Positions 29,260 to 38,131 of a stretch of DNA of 40,080 nt are shown one piece after another. The notes under the pieces were generated by a model, which saw nothing but the letters and a program-made list of their open reading frames with translations, was not told where the DNA came from and searched no databases. The DNA is from an uncultured Alphaproteobacteria bacterium. GTDB lineage: Bacteria > Pseudomonadota > Alphaproteobacteria > Caulobacterales > Caulobacteraceae. How positions within the stretch are numbered: the stretch's first letter is position 1; every line of letters starts with the position of its first letter. The stretch covers positions 1 through 40,080 of the forward strand of contig CAIYZB010000246.1 in NCBI GenBank assembly GCA_903930545.1, in the 5' to 3' direction. A program made the position numbers and the translations under genes.

Positions 29260-31557
29260 ATGGATCAGAGGTTCGTTGACGCCAATGCCGCCCTCAAGGC
29301 CGGCGAGTATGGCCAGGCTGTCGATCTGATTATCGCGGCTCTGAACGATGATCCAAACCAGCCGGCGAATACCTACCGAATCGCCCTTTTGAACATGCAC
29401 CGCCTTGATCGCTTCGCGGAGGCGGACCACTGGTCGCTGGAAGGCATTCAGCGCTACCCGCGCAATTTTGATCTCCTGAACATTCGCGGCGTGGTTCTGC
29501 GTCGCCTCGCGCGCTTGCCGGAAGCCATCAAGGTCTTTGATCAGGCCCTGAAGGTCAGTCCTGGCAATCCATCAGCCCTGATGAACAAGGGCAATGTGCT
29601 GAATGATCAGGACAACGGTCCAGCGGCTGAAGTGGTCTTCGCCAAGCTGGCGCGCCAGGACCCGCGAAACGCAGAGTACCAGCGCGCCCTGGGCCGGGCG
29701 ATGCTGAGTCAGAAAAAGCTCGACCAGGCTGCTATGCGGTTCCGTCAGGCGGTCAATCTGAAGAAGGATTTCCTCGACGCCTGGCTGGACCTGTCCTCCG
29801 TCGAGAACCGCCGTCACAACCATGCCGAGGCTGAGGCGGCCATGGACCGCGCCCTTGAGGCCATGCCCGATCATCCCCGGCTGCTCGAAGCCAAGGTCAT
29901 CCTGCTGCGCCGGTCAGGCCGGATCCGCGACGCCCTCACCTATCTCGAAGCCCTGGTTCAGCGCCTGCCCGATCAGGGATGGATCCACTACCAGATGGGC
30001 GGCTGCATTGCCGACAATGACCGCGCCAAGGCCAATATCCACTTCAAGCGGGCTGTCGAGCTGACTCCGGACAAGGTGGAATATGTCCTGGCCCTGGCCG
30101 AGAGCTATGAACGCTCACGTCATGGCAATGAAGGCGAGAACATCGAACAGGCCTATCAGGCCCTGAAGCCGATCCTGCCCCTGAAACGCATTACCGGGAC
30201 CTCGGCCAAGGTGTCGTGCGAGATCCTTGTTCGCGTTGGCGAGTACGAACAGGCCGAGTCCATGATGCCATACGGCGAGATGGCTCAGATGTGGGCACGG
30301 GAGGACAAGCACACCGCCCTTCTGAAGCATCTGGCCCGGGTCAAGACCCACCAGGATCGCGTCGACATGGTCCAGGCTCACCGCGCCTGGGGCAAGATCC
30401 ATGAGGAAGAAGCGCGCCGGACGCCCATCACCCATCCCAAGGGTCCAAAGCCCACCTCCAAGATCCGTCTCGGATTCCTGTCATCCGATCTGCGAAATCA
30501 CCCGGTGGCCTATTTCGCCATGCCCCTGTTCGAGCACATCGATTACGACCGGTTCGAGGTCTATTGCTACTCCTTCAATACAGGCAAGGAAGATGGGACC
30601 CAGAAGCGCCTGAGGGAACTGGTGACCGCTTTCCGTCTGGAACCCGACATCACAGATCGTGACGCCGCCCAGATGATTGCCAATGATCAGCTGGACATCC
30701 TTTGGGAGCTCGGCGGCTCGACCCATATGAACAAGATCGGGGTCATGGCCTACAAGCCTGCGCGCCTCTCGGGCAGCTGGCTGGGCTATCCTCACTCCTC
30801 TGGCCTCGATCTCGACTATCTGCTGGTGGACCCCTATCTGAAGCCACCGTCCAAGGAGATGCTGATCGAGGACCCCCTCGAAATGCCCAAGTCCTGGATC
30901 GCCCTGGGTCGCCAGGCTTTCCCTGATGGTCATGTCATCGACCCGGTTCCGCCCATGCAGCGTCATGGGGTTGTGACCTTTGGTACCGCCAATAATCCCT
31001 ACAAATACAGCACCGAAACCCTGACCATCTGGGCCCAGGTCGTCGCTGCCGTGCCCAATTCACGCTTCCTGTTCGTACGACCGGAGGGCAGTGGGGCGAC
31101 CTTCTGCAAGAACCTGCGCGCCATCTTTGCCAAGGCCGGGGTCTCCGAAGACAGGGTTCTGTTCAACCCGGTCCGGGGGGCTCACATGCCCTTCTATAAC
31201 GAGATCGACATCGCCCTGGACACCTTCCCCCAGACCGGTGGCACCACGACCTGCGAGGCCCTGTGGATGGGTGTGCCTACTGTGGCCATGGTGGGCGAGG
31301 CCCTGTTCGAGCGCCTGTCCTATTCCATCCTGCATAATGCCGGCCTCCCGGACCTGATCGCCAATTCGCCAGAGGAGTTCATCTCCATCGCCGTGAAACT
31401 GGCCAATGATCCGGACCGGGTGGCGGACATCCGGGTCAATCAGCGTGAGCGGCTCAAGGCCTCGCCCCTGGGCCAGACCGACGCCTTCGCCAAGGACTTC
31501 TACGACCTGATGGCCAGGACGGTGGAAAGCCGCCTGGGCCCGCGTCAGCGGGGCTGA
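29260..31557 (+). CDS. TPR-repeat protein with O-GlcNAc-transferase-like (GT41/SPINDLY-like) C-terminal domain
   Basis: N-terminal TPR-like repeats; C-terminal IRLGFLSSDLRNHPVAYF, QLDILWELGGSTHMNK, GSWLGYPHSSGLDLDYLLVD, TFGTANNPYKYS, DIALDTFPQTGGTTTCEALWMGVPTV. Alternative GTG start at 29221. Confidence 0.9.
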   Translation: MDQRFVDANAALKAGEYGQAVDLIIAALNDDPNQPANTYRIALLNMHRLDRFAEADHWSLEGIQRYPRNFDLLNIRGVVLRRLARLPEAIKVFDQALKVSPGNPSALMNKGNVLNDQDNGPAAEVVFAKLARQDPRNAEYQRALGRAMLSQKKLDQAAMRFRQAVNLKKDFLDAWLDLSSVENRRHNHAEAEAAMDRALEAMPDHPRLLEAKVILLRRSGRIRDALTYLEALVQRLPDQGWIHYQMGGCIADNDRAKANIHFKRAVELTPDKVEYVLALAESYERSRHGNEGENIEQAYQALKPILPLKRITGTSAKVSCEILVRVGEYEQAESMMPYGEMAQMWAREDKHTALLKHLARVKTHQDRVDMVQAHRAWGKIHEEEARRTPITHPKGPKPTSKIRLGFLSSDLRNHPVAYFAMPLFEHIDYDRFEVYCYSFNTGKEDGTQKRLRELVTAFRLEPDITDRDAAQMIANDQLDILWELGGSTHMNKIGVMAYKPARLSGSWLGYPHSSGLDLDYLLVDPYLKPPSKEMLIEDPLEMPKSWIALGRQAFPDGHVIDPVPPMQRHGVVTFGTANNPYKYSTETLTIWAQVVAAVPNSRFLFVRPEGSGATFCKNLRAIFAKAGVSEDRVLFNPVRGAHMPFYNEIDIALDTFPQTGGTTTCEALWMGVPTVAMVGEALFERLSYSILHNAGLPDLIANSPEEFISIAVKLANDPDRVADIRVNQRERLKASPLGQTDAFAKDFYDLMARTVESRLGPRQRG

Positions 31558-32351
31558 GCCAGGGAGCCCAGCCAGGCATCGATGAGGGGCAGAACCGGTC
31601 TGGCCGAGGCCCCGAGGGCAGCAAGCCGGTCCACGGCGATGTTCACCGGCAGGGCCATGTCCTGGGTCTGGCTGAAGCTGATCCGCCAGCCCCGGGCTTC
31701 AAACACCGAGGCAATGGCGCGATTGGTCAGGCGCTCGCCACTGGCCAGGTTGACGATGCCCTGGGCATCCTGATCCAGCATGGCCCGGAGCCCGCGGACC
31801 ACATCATCCAGGTGGATATAGTCGCGGCCATTGCCGGGGCTTGAGTCGAGGGTCAGATCCCGGTCCTGGGTCGCCCGGGCTAGCCACTGGGACAGGAAGC
31901 CGTCACCGGCCTCGTCAAAGACATAGGCCAGGCGAGCTACACAGCCCCGCCCGCCGGACTGGGTGACGGCAAGTACCTCGCCCGTCATCTTGGTAAGCTC
32001 ATAGACATGTCGCGGATCATTGCTGTTCAGCGGCAGGGCCCGGTCCTCGGAGGCCACACCGTCGCTCAGCACATCATAGAGGCGGGTGGAGGACAGATAG
32101 ACCAGACGGTCAAACCGGCCCTGATCGAGCAGGCGCGAGATCAGGCCGACATGGGCCTCGGCAGTGTCATAGGGGCGCGTGCGATAATCGCCGGTCAGGC
32201 CCGCGCAATAGAAGACCTTGCCCAGGTCGGCCCCGAACAGATCGCCATTGTCCCGACCCGGGGCGAAGACCTCGTGGCCGGACTCCGTCAGGGTCTTGAC
32301 CAGCCGCCGGCCAATATAGCCGCCCGCCCCGATGACCGTGTATCGGCTCAT
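31545..32351 (-). CDS. NAD(P)-dependent epimerase/dehydratase-family sugar reductase
   Basis: YTVIGAGGYIGRRLVKTLTESG Rossmann motif, VYLSSTRLYD, YELTK. Confidence 0.88.
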   Translation of the reverse strand: MSRYTVIGAGGYIGRRLVKTLTESGHEVFAPGRDNGDLFGADLGKVFYCAGLTGDYRTRPYDTAEAHVGLISRLLDQGRFDRLVYLSSTRLYDVLSDGVASEDRALPLNSNDPRHVYELTKMTGEVLAVTQSGGRGCVARLAYVFDEAGDGFLSQWLARATQDRDLTLDSSPGNGRDYIHLDDVVRGLRAMLDQDAQGIVNLASGERLTNRAIASVFEARGWRISFSQTQDMALPVNIAVDRLAALGASARPVLPLIDAWLGSLAQPR

Positions 32352-32839
32352 GCCCCGCGCTCGCCAACCCTGACCGCAGGAACGCCGGCATAGATGCCGT
32401 AGGGCTCGAGCTTTCCACGCACCACCGCCCCGGCCGCGATGACGCAGCCCGTGGCAATGTGCGCACCATCAAGGACCACGACATTGGCCCCGAGCCAGAC
32501 ATCGTCCTCGATGACGATCCCGCCTCGTGAGGGCATGAAGCCTTGGTCCCGGATCCGACGCTCGCGGTCGGCAATGGCATGGTTGGTGGGGGCAAGGGTG
32601 CAGTTGGCGGCAATGAGGACGGCGTCACCAAGGGTGATGCCATTGCCGGTGTACATGACCGTGCCGGAATTGATGGCGCAGTCCGCCCCGATATTGACCT
32701 CGCCAGAGCCCCCCGCCGGTTTGATCTTCACAAAGGCGTCGATCATGGTCCGCGCCCCGATCCGGATGGGGGTGCCCCGGGCAGAGGGTTCGATATCGGC
32801 CAGGGGCGAAATTTTCGCCGTGGGATCAATGCTCAGCAT
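32348..32839 (-). CDS. Hexapeptide-repeat (left-handed beta-helix) acyltransferase
   Basis: IGADCAINSGTVMYTGNGITLGDAVLIAANCTLAPTNHAI...IVIEDDVWLGANVVVLDGAHIATGCVIAAGAVV. Confidence 0.9.
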   Translation of the reverse strand: MLSIDPTAKISPLADIEPSARGTPIRIGARTMIDAFVKIKPAGGSGEVNIGADCAINSGTVMYTGNGITLGDAVLIAANCTLAPTNHAIADRERRIRDQGFMPSRGGIVIEDDVWLGANVVVLDGAHIATGCVIAAGAVVRGKLEPYGIYAGVPAVRVGERGA

Positions 32840-33375
32840 CAGGCGGGATCCTGCCAGTCCGGATAGGTGGCGTCGCGGTCGGACATGACCACAGGGCTGA
32901 GGGGCCAGTCGATCCCGAAGGTCGGGTCGTTCCAGCGTGCGCCGCGACCATGGCCCGGGGTAAAGATCCGGTCGATCTGATAGAGGACGTCGGTCTCGTC
33001 CGTCAGGGTGATGAAGCCATGGGCCAGCCCCGGCCCGATCAACAGGGCCTGGCCCGCCTCTGCCGACAGATCATGGCCGGTCCACTGGCCATAGGTCGGA
33101 CTGTCGGGACGGATATCCACGGCGACATCAAAAATGGCCCCGCGCACGGCCCGGACCAGCTTGGCCTCCTCGTGAGGAGCTGGCTCATAATGCAGGCCCC
33201 TCAAGGTACCCCGGCGATGGTTGCGCGACAGGCTGGTCTGCTGCGGCACGAAACTGTGCCCGGCCGCGGCGAACTCATCGGGACATTGGAGCCTTGCGAA
33301 GGATCCCCGCTCGTCCGCCACCGGGTCGAGCTCGACCAGCACCACGCCCGCGATCCTGGTCGGGGTAAACCGCAT
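32839..33375 (-). CDS. dTDP-4-dehydrorhamnose 3,5-epimerase-like (RmlC/cupin) sugar epimerase
   Basis: VVLVELDPVADERGSFAR, QTSLSRNHRRGTLRGLHYEPAPHEEAKLVRAVRGAIFDVAVDIR. Track ORF extends to 33426; ATG at 33375 overlaps the upstream stop. Confidence 0.92.
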   Translation of the reverse strand: MRFTPTRIAGVVLVELDPVADERGSFARLQCPDEFAAAGHSFVPQQTSLSRNHRRGTLRGLHYEPAPHEEAKLVRAVRGAIFDVAVDIRPDSPTYGQWTGHDLSAEAGQALLIGPGLAHGFITLTDETDVLYQIDRIFTPGHGRGARWNDPTFGIDWPLSPVVMSDRDATYPDWQDPA

Positions 33376-34613
33376 CAGTCGAGGATCCGGGTATCCGGCG
33401 AGGCCGTGACAAACCGGCCGCCCCACTCGGAGATATAGGCCAGCTGGCCCATGATCTCGTCCTTCAGATTCCAGGGCATGATGACCAGATAGTCCGGACG
33501 GATCTCCGCGACCTTTGACGGGGCATGGATCGGGATATGGCTGCCCGGCAGGAAACGGTCCTGCTTGTGGGGATTGGCATCAAAGGAGGCGACGATGTCA
33601 TCCGTTCCCACCCCGCAATAGTTGAGGAAGGTATTGCCCTTGGCCGCAGCACCATAGGCCGCAACCTTCTTCCCCTCGGCCCGGGCCTTGGCCAGGAACT
33701 TCAGGAAGTCGGCGCGCACTGCCTCGACCCGGGCGGTGAAGCCGCCATAGGTGGCCAGGGTGCCGAGACCGGCCTGGGCCTCGCGATCGCGAAGGGTGAC
33801 CAGGGCCTGGGTCTCCACATGATCCGAACCCTGATGGGCGCAGAACAGGCGCAGGGATCCCCCATGGGTGGGAAGTAGTTCAACATCGAACGGTCTCAGA
33901 CCATTGGCCCGCAGCACCCGCTCCACCGCCAGCAGGGACAGGTAGGAATAGTGCTCATGATAGATGGTGTCGAACTGGACCAGCTCGATCAGGTTCAGCA
34001 GGTGGGGGAATTCAAAGGTCAGGACCCCTTGCGGCTTCAGCACATGCTGAAAGCCTGCCACAAAGCCGTCGATGTCCGGCACATGGGCCAGGACATTGTT
34101 GCCGGCCATGAGATCCGCCGCGATCCCTCGGGCCTTGAGGCTGCGCCCCGTCTCGTCATTGAAGAAGGCGACCTCGGTGGGCACCCCGATCTTCACCGCC
34201 GCCTCGGCCGTATTGGCCGTGGGCTCGATTCCCAGAACCGGAATGCCAGCCTTGTGGAAATGCTGCAGCAGATAGCCGTCATTGGAGGCCACCTCGATCA
34301 CCAGGGACTGGGGCCCGAGCCCCCAGCGCGCGGTCATGGCCTCGGCATAGCGTTTGGCGTGGGCGACCCAGCTCTCCGAATAGGAGGAGAAATAGGCATA
34401 GCCCTCATCAAAGATCTCGTCGGCGGCGACGGGATCATCGGCCTGAACCAGGAAACAGCTGGGGCAGACACGGGCATGGAGGGGGTAGGCCTTCTCGGTC
34501 CCGGCCGCGAGCTGGGCGGGGGTCAGATAGGCATTGGCCAGGGGCTGGTCCCCGAGATCGATGAAATCCTGGGTCAGGGGCGTCTTGCAAAAACGGCAAT
34601 TGGGTACGGTCAT
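33375..34613 (-). CDS. Sugar C-methyltransferase (TylCIII-like class I SAM methyltransferase with N-terminal zinc-binding domain)
   Basis: CRFCKTPLTQDFIDLGDQPLANAYL...CPSCFLVQ zinc-binding start; VIEVASNDGYLLQHF; C-terminal AAYGAAAKGNTFLNYCGVG. Start 34613 by ATGA overlap. Confidence 0.92.
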   Translation of the reverse strand: MTVPNCRFCKTPLTQDFIDLGDQPLANAYLTPAQLAAGTEKAYPLHARVCPSCFLVQADDPVAADEIFDEGYAYFSSYSESWVAHAKRYAEAMTARWGLGPQSLVIEVASNDGYLLQHFHKAGIPVLGIEPTANTAEAAVKIGVPTEVAFFNDETGRSLKARGIAADLMAGNNVLAHVPDIDGFVAGFQHVLKPQGVLTFEFPHLLNLIELVQFDTIYHEHYSYLSLLAVERVLRANGLRPFDVELLPTHGGSLRLFCAHQGSDHVETQALVTLRDREAQAGLGTLATYGGFTARVEAVRADFLKFLAKARAEGKKVAAYGAAAKGNTFLNYCGVGTDDIVASFDANPHKQDRFLPGSHIPIHAPSKVAEIRPDYLVIMPWNLKDEIMGQLAYISEWGGRFVTASPDTRILD

Positions 34614-35662
34614 GACAGCCCTTCGTAGCGCGCGATCTGCTCCAGGCACAGGGCCTGGGCACCCTCGCCGTCTCCCTGGCGACGATACCAGTCCATGGTC
34701 CAGTCCACCGCCTGCGGTGCATCGAGGCGGCTTTCGAAGCCCAGGACCGAGCGGGCCAAGCTGGCATCGATGCCCAGACTGCGGGCCTCGAGTGAATTTG
34801 GGTCGGGCTCGTGGCGCCAGTCTGCGGCCCCTAGGGCGCGGGTGGCGCGGGTGGCCAGTTCCCCCACTGTGACCACAGCCCCTTCAGGCCGGGGCCCGAA
34901 ATTCAGGGCGCGGGGGGCCGCCGGGTCGGTGGCCAGGCGTTCGAGATAGGTCAGATAGCCGGCCACACAGTCCAGGACATTTTGCCAGGGCCGGGTCGCC
35001 TCCGGGTGGCGAAGGACGGTGACGTCCTGGCTGCGCGCCGCCCTGACAATGTCGGCCACGATGCGGTCGCGGGAAAAATCTCCGCCGCCAATGACATTGC
35101 CGCCCCGGGCCGAGGCCACAGGCACGCCCAGGCGGTCGAAATAGCTGCGGGCGTAGGACTGGATGATGATCTCGGCGGCCGCCTTGGAGGCCGAATAGGG
35201 ATCCTTGCCCCCAAGAGCGTCGCCCTCGGCAAAGGCGCGGCCCTGTTCGTTATTGGCATAGACCTTGTCGGAGGTGATGCAGAGCACGGCCTTCAGACCG
35301 GTCTGGGCTCTCAGGGCCTGGAGCAGGTGGGCGGTCCCCATGACATTGGAGGCAAAGGTCCCGATCGGATCCTCCACCGAGGTGCGGACAATGGGCTGGG
35401 CGGCCATGTGCAGCACCAGGTCAAAGCTCCGCCCCGAGAGGGCAGCCTCAACCTCGGTCAGGTTTCGCAGATCGGCAATGTGGCCGTCGATCAGGTCGGA
35501 AACACCGGCCAGGTCGTGCAGGGCAGGGATCTGGTCGGGAGCAAGGGACAGACCTGTGACCTTCGCCCCGAGGCGCACGAGCCAAAGGGCAGCCCAGGAT
35601 CCCTTGAACCCCGTATGGCCGGTCAGCAGGACCCGCTTTCCCGCCCAGAAGGCCGGGGTCAT
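34610..35662 (-). CDS. rfbG: CDP-glucose 4,6-dehydratase
   Basis: FWAGKRVLLTGHTGFKGSWAALWLVRLGAKVTGLSL...MAAQPIVRTS...SASKAAAEIIIQSYARSYF. Start 35662 by ATGA overlap. Confidence 0.95.
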   Translation of the reverse strand: MTPAFWAGKRVLLTGHTGFKGSWAALWLVRLGAKVTGLSLAPDQIPALHDLAGVSDLIDGHIADLRNLTEVEAALSGRSFDLVLHMAAQPIVRTSVEDPIGTFASNVMGTAHLLQALRAQTGLKAVLCITSDKVYANNEQGRAFAEGDALGGKDPYSASKAAAEIIIQSYARSYFDRLGVPVASARGGNVIGGGDFSRDRIVADIVRAARSQDVTVLRHPEATRPWQNVLDCVAGYLTYLERLATDPAAPRALNFGPRPEGAVVTVGELATRATRALGAADWRHEPDPNSLEARSLGIDASLARSVLGFESRLDAPQAVDWTMDWYRRQGDGEGAQALCLEQIARYEGLS

Positions 35663-36432
35663 GACCAGAGACGCCAGGGGGCCTGGCCGGAGGCCCACAG
35701 GGCCTCGAGCTGGTTCTTGTCGCGCAGGGTGTCCATGGCTGCCCAGAAGCCGTCATGGCGATAGGCCATCAGCTTGCCCTCATGAGCCAGGCCCTCGAGG
35801 GGTCCCTGTTCCCAGACAGTGGCGTCGTCATCGATCCGCTCGATCACCGAGGGATTGAGGACAAAGAAACCACCATTGATCAGGCCATTGTCGCCAGGGG
35901 GCTTTTCCATGAAGCGCTCCACGGCCCCATCGACGATGTCGAGTGCCCCGTAACGACCGGGGGGGGCGACCGCCGTCACCGTGGCCTCGCGGCCATGATC
36001 GCGATGGAAGGCCGCCAGGGCCGCCAGATCCACATCGGCGACGCCATCGCCATAGGTCAGGAAGAAGGGTTCGCCCTTGGGCAGATAGCTGGCCACCCGC
36101 TTGAGCCGCCCACCGGTCATGGTCTCGGCCCCGGTGTCCACCAGGGTGACCTTCCAGGGTTCGTGATGGGTGGCGTGATACTCGATGCCGCCCTTGGCCA
36201 GATCCACGGTCAGATCGGCATTGTGGAGCACGTAGTTGGAGAAATACTCCTTCACCACATAGCCCTTGTAGCCGAGGCAGACGACAAACTCGTTGAAGCC
36301 GTAGTGCGAGAACAGCTTCATGATGTGCCAAAGGATCGGCTGGCCCCCGACCTCGATCATGGGCTTAGGCCGAAGGTGGCTTTCCTCGGAGATCCGGGTG
36401 CCAAGGCCACCCGCAAGGATGACAACCTTCAT
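35659..36432 (-). CDS. rfbF: Glucose-1-phosphate cytidylyltransferase
   Basis: MKVVILAGGLGTRISEESHLRPKPMIEVGGQPILWHIMKLFSHYGFNEFVVCLGYKGYVVKEYF. Start 36432 by TGATG overlap. Confidence 0.97.
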   Translation of the reverse strand: MKVVILAGGLGTRISEESHLRPKPMIEVGGQPILWHIMKLFSHYGFNEFVVCLGYKGYVVKEYFSNYVLHNADLTVDLAKGGIEYHATHHEPWKVTLVDTGAETMTGGRLKRVASYLPKGEPFFLTYGDGVADVDLAALAAFHRDHGREATVTAVAPPGRYGALDIVDGAVERFMEKPPGDNGLINGGFFVLNPSVIERIDDDATVWEQGPLEGLAHEGKLMAYRHDGFWAAMDTLRDKNQLEALWASGQAPWRLWS

Positions 36433-37199
36433 CAGGCAATCCGCTTCACAAAGGCGTCGGGCCAATAGGTGACCCGCTCGGTGACCGTGCCCTCATTGAA
36501 GGGGAAGGCCGGTTCTTCGACGATGAAGTTGGGGTTTTCGGCCACGAAGGCCGCGACAGCGGCCTTGGGATTGTTCCAGTCCCAGTCATCGCCGGTTCGC
36601 GGACCACCCTTGACCTGTTCCATGATCCCGTCAGTGGCCACCACATAGGAGCCGACTTCGACCATTTCGCCATAGGCCCGGAGTTCGTCCAGGACGTGGG
36701 CCTTGGTGTGGTTGGAATCCAGCACCACCAGGACCTTCTCGCCCGGCTTGATCAGGGCCTTGACCTGGTCGAGCACCTCCGGAGCGGTGGAGGAGCCCTC
36801 CACCAGATCGATGCGCTTGAACATGGGATGGGACTCGATGGCCGCACGATTGTGCGGGCGGATTTCGATATCGATCCCCACGACCCGTCCCTTGCCCATG
36901 GCCTCGAAGAGGGAGGCATAGAAGATCAGGCTGCCGCCGTGGGCAACGCCGGTCTCCACCAGGACGTCCGGCTTCATGTCCCAGATCACTTCCTGGAGAC
37001 GGACCATGTCTTCCGGCAGCTGGATGATGGGTCGGCCCATCCAGGCGAAGGAGTAGACATACTTGGAATCCCAGGTCGCCCGCAGCCAGGCCTTTGAGGC
37101 GGCCGCAAAGCCCTCAGCCGTGGACAGGCTGTGGCGCGTCTCGGTGCCGTCATGTTGAACGACGACTTCGCCGCGCTCTTCGTCGATAATGGTTATCAA
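36432..37199 (-). CDS. CmcI/rhamnosyl O-methyltransferase-like (cephalosporin hydroxylase family) protein
   Basis: VLVETGVAHGGSLIFYASLFEAMGKGRVVGIDIEIRPHNR...VLVVLDSNHTKAHVLDELRAYGEMVEVGSYVVATDG. Confidence 0.9.
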   Translation of the reverse strand: MITIIDEERGEVVVQHDGTETRHSLSTAEGFAAASKAWLRATWDSKYVYSFAWMGRPIIQLPEDMVRLQEVIWDMKPDVLVETGVAHGGSLIFYASLFEAMGKGRVVGIDIEIRPHNRAAIESHPMFKRIDLVEGSSTAPEVLDQVKALIKPGEKVLVVLDSNHTKAHVLDELRAYGEMVEVGSYVVATDGIMEQVKGGPRTGDDWDWNNPKAAVAAFVAENPNFIVEEPAFPFNEGTVTERVTYWPDAFVKRIA

Positions 37200-37348
37200 A
37201 GGCTTCGCCCTGTTCCGCCGGAATGCTGCGGCCCTGTGGTCCGCCGTTTAAGAGACCTCTATTATCCCGTGTTGTTTCGGCAATGAAGCCGTATCCAGAA
37301 CGAATGATCGCCGTGAGTGGCCGCGAAAGCATGAAAGTCGGGGTTTGA

Positions 37349-38077
37349 GTGGTCGACCGGGTCGATTTCATCATTGCCGGGGTGCAGAAGGCTGGAACCA
37401 CGGCCCTGTTCGACTACCTGTTGGATGACCCGAATCTCTCGCTCTCGCAGGTGAAGGAAGTCCATTTCTTCGACGACGAGACCGTGGACTGGCATGATCC
37501 GGACTATGGTCCCTATCATCGTCAGTTCGACTGGACCCGCCCCGGCCTGAAGGGCGAGGCCACGCCGATCTATATCTACTGGCCCGAGAGTCTCGAGCGG
37601 ATTGCCCACTATAACCCGGCCGCCCGCGTGATCATCATGTTGCGCGATCCCGTCGAACGGGCCTGGTCCCACTGGCGAATGGAGACGGCCCGTGGCGTGG
37701 AAACCCATCCCTTCAGCTGGTGCATCCGGCAGGGACGGACCCGTTTGATGACCGCCACGCCCTGGGGACACCATCGAGAGTTTTCCTATGTCGAGCGCGG
37801 CTTCTATGGCGAGCAGGTCGAACGGCTGCTTGGTCTGTTTGACCGCGATCAGGTCCTGTTCCTCACCGCCGAAGCCCTGAGGGCGGATCCGAACCTGGCC
37901 CTGGGGGAGGTCGCCCGGTTTCTGGGCACCCCAATTCCGCCTCCGGTCACCCATCGGGAAGTCCATGTCGGCCAGGAGATGGCCGGCCTGGAAACGGCTG
38001 ACATCGCCTTTCTGCACAGCCTCTATGCCCGGGACATGGAACGGCTGGCTGACCTGACGGGCGTCCGCCTTGGCTGA
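37349..38077 (+). CDS. Sulfotransferase family protein
   Basis: 5'-PSB-like FIIAGVQKAGTTALFDYL and 3'-PB-like VIIMLRDPVERAWSHW (PAPS binding); GTG start. Confidence 0.92.
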   Translation: MVDRVDFIIAGVQKAGTTALFDYLLDDPNLSLSQVKEVHFFDDETVDWHDPDYGPYHRQFDWTRPGLKGEATPIYIYWPESLERIAHYNPAARVIIMLRDPVERAWSHWRMETARGVETHPFSWCIRQGRTRLMTATPWGHHREFSYVERGFYGEQVERLLGLFDRDQVLFLTAEALRADPNLALGEVARFLGTPIPPPVTHREVHVGQEMAGLETADIAFLHSLYARDMERLADLTGVRLG

Positions 38078-38131
38078 TCGGCCGCAATTTCGACTGAGGA
38101 CGCCCTCAAAAGACAGGACAGGAGACTGACG

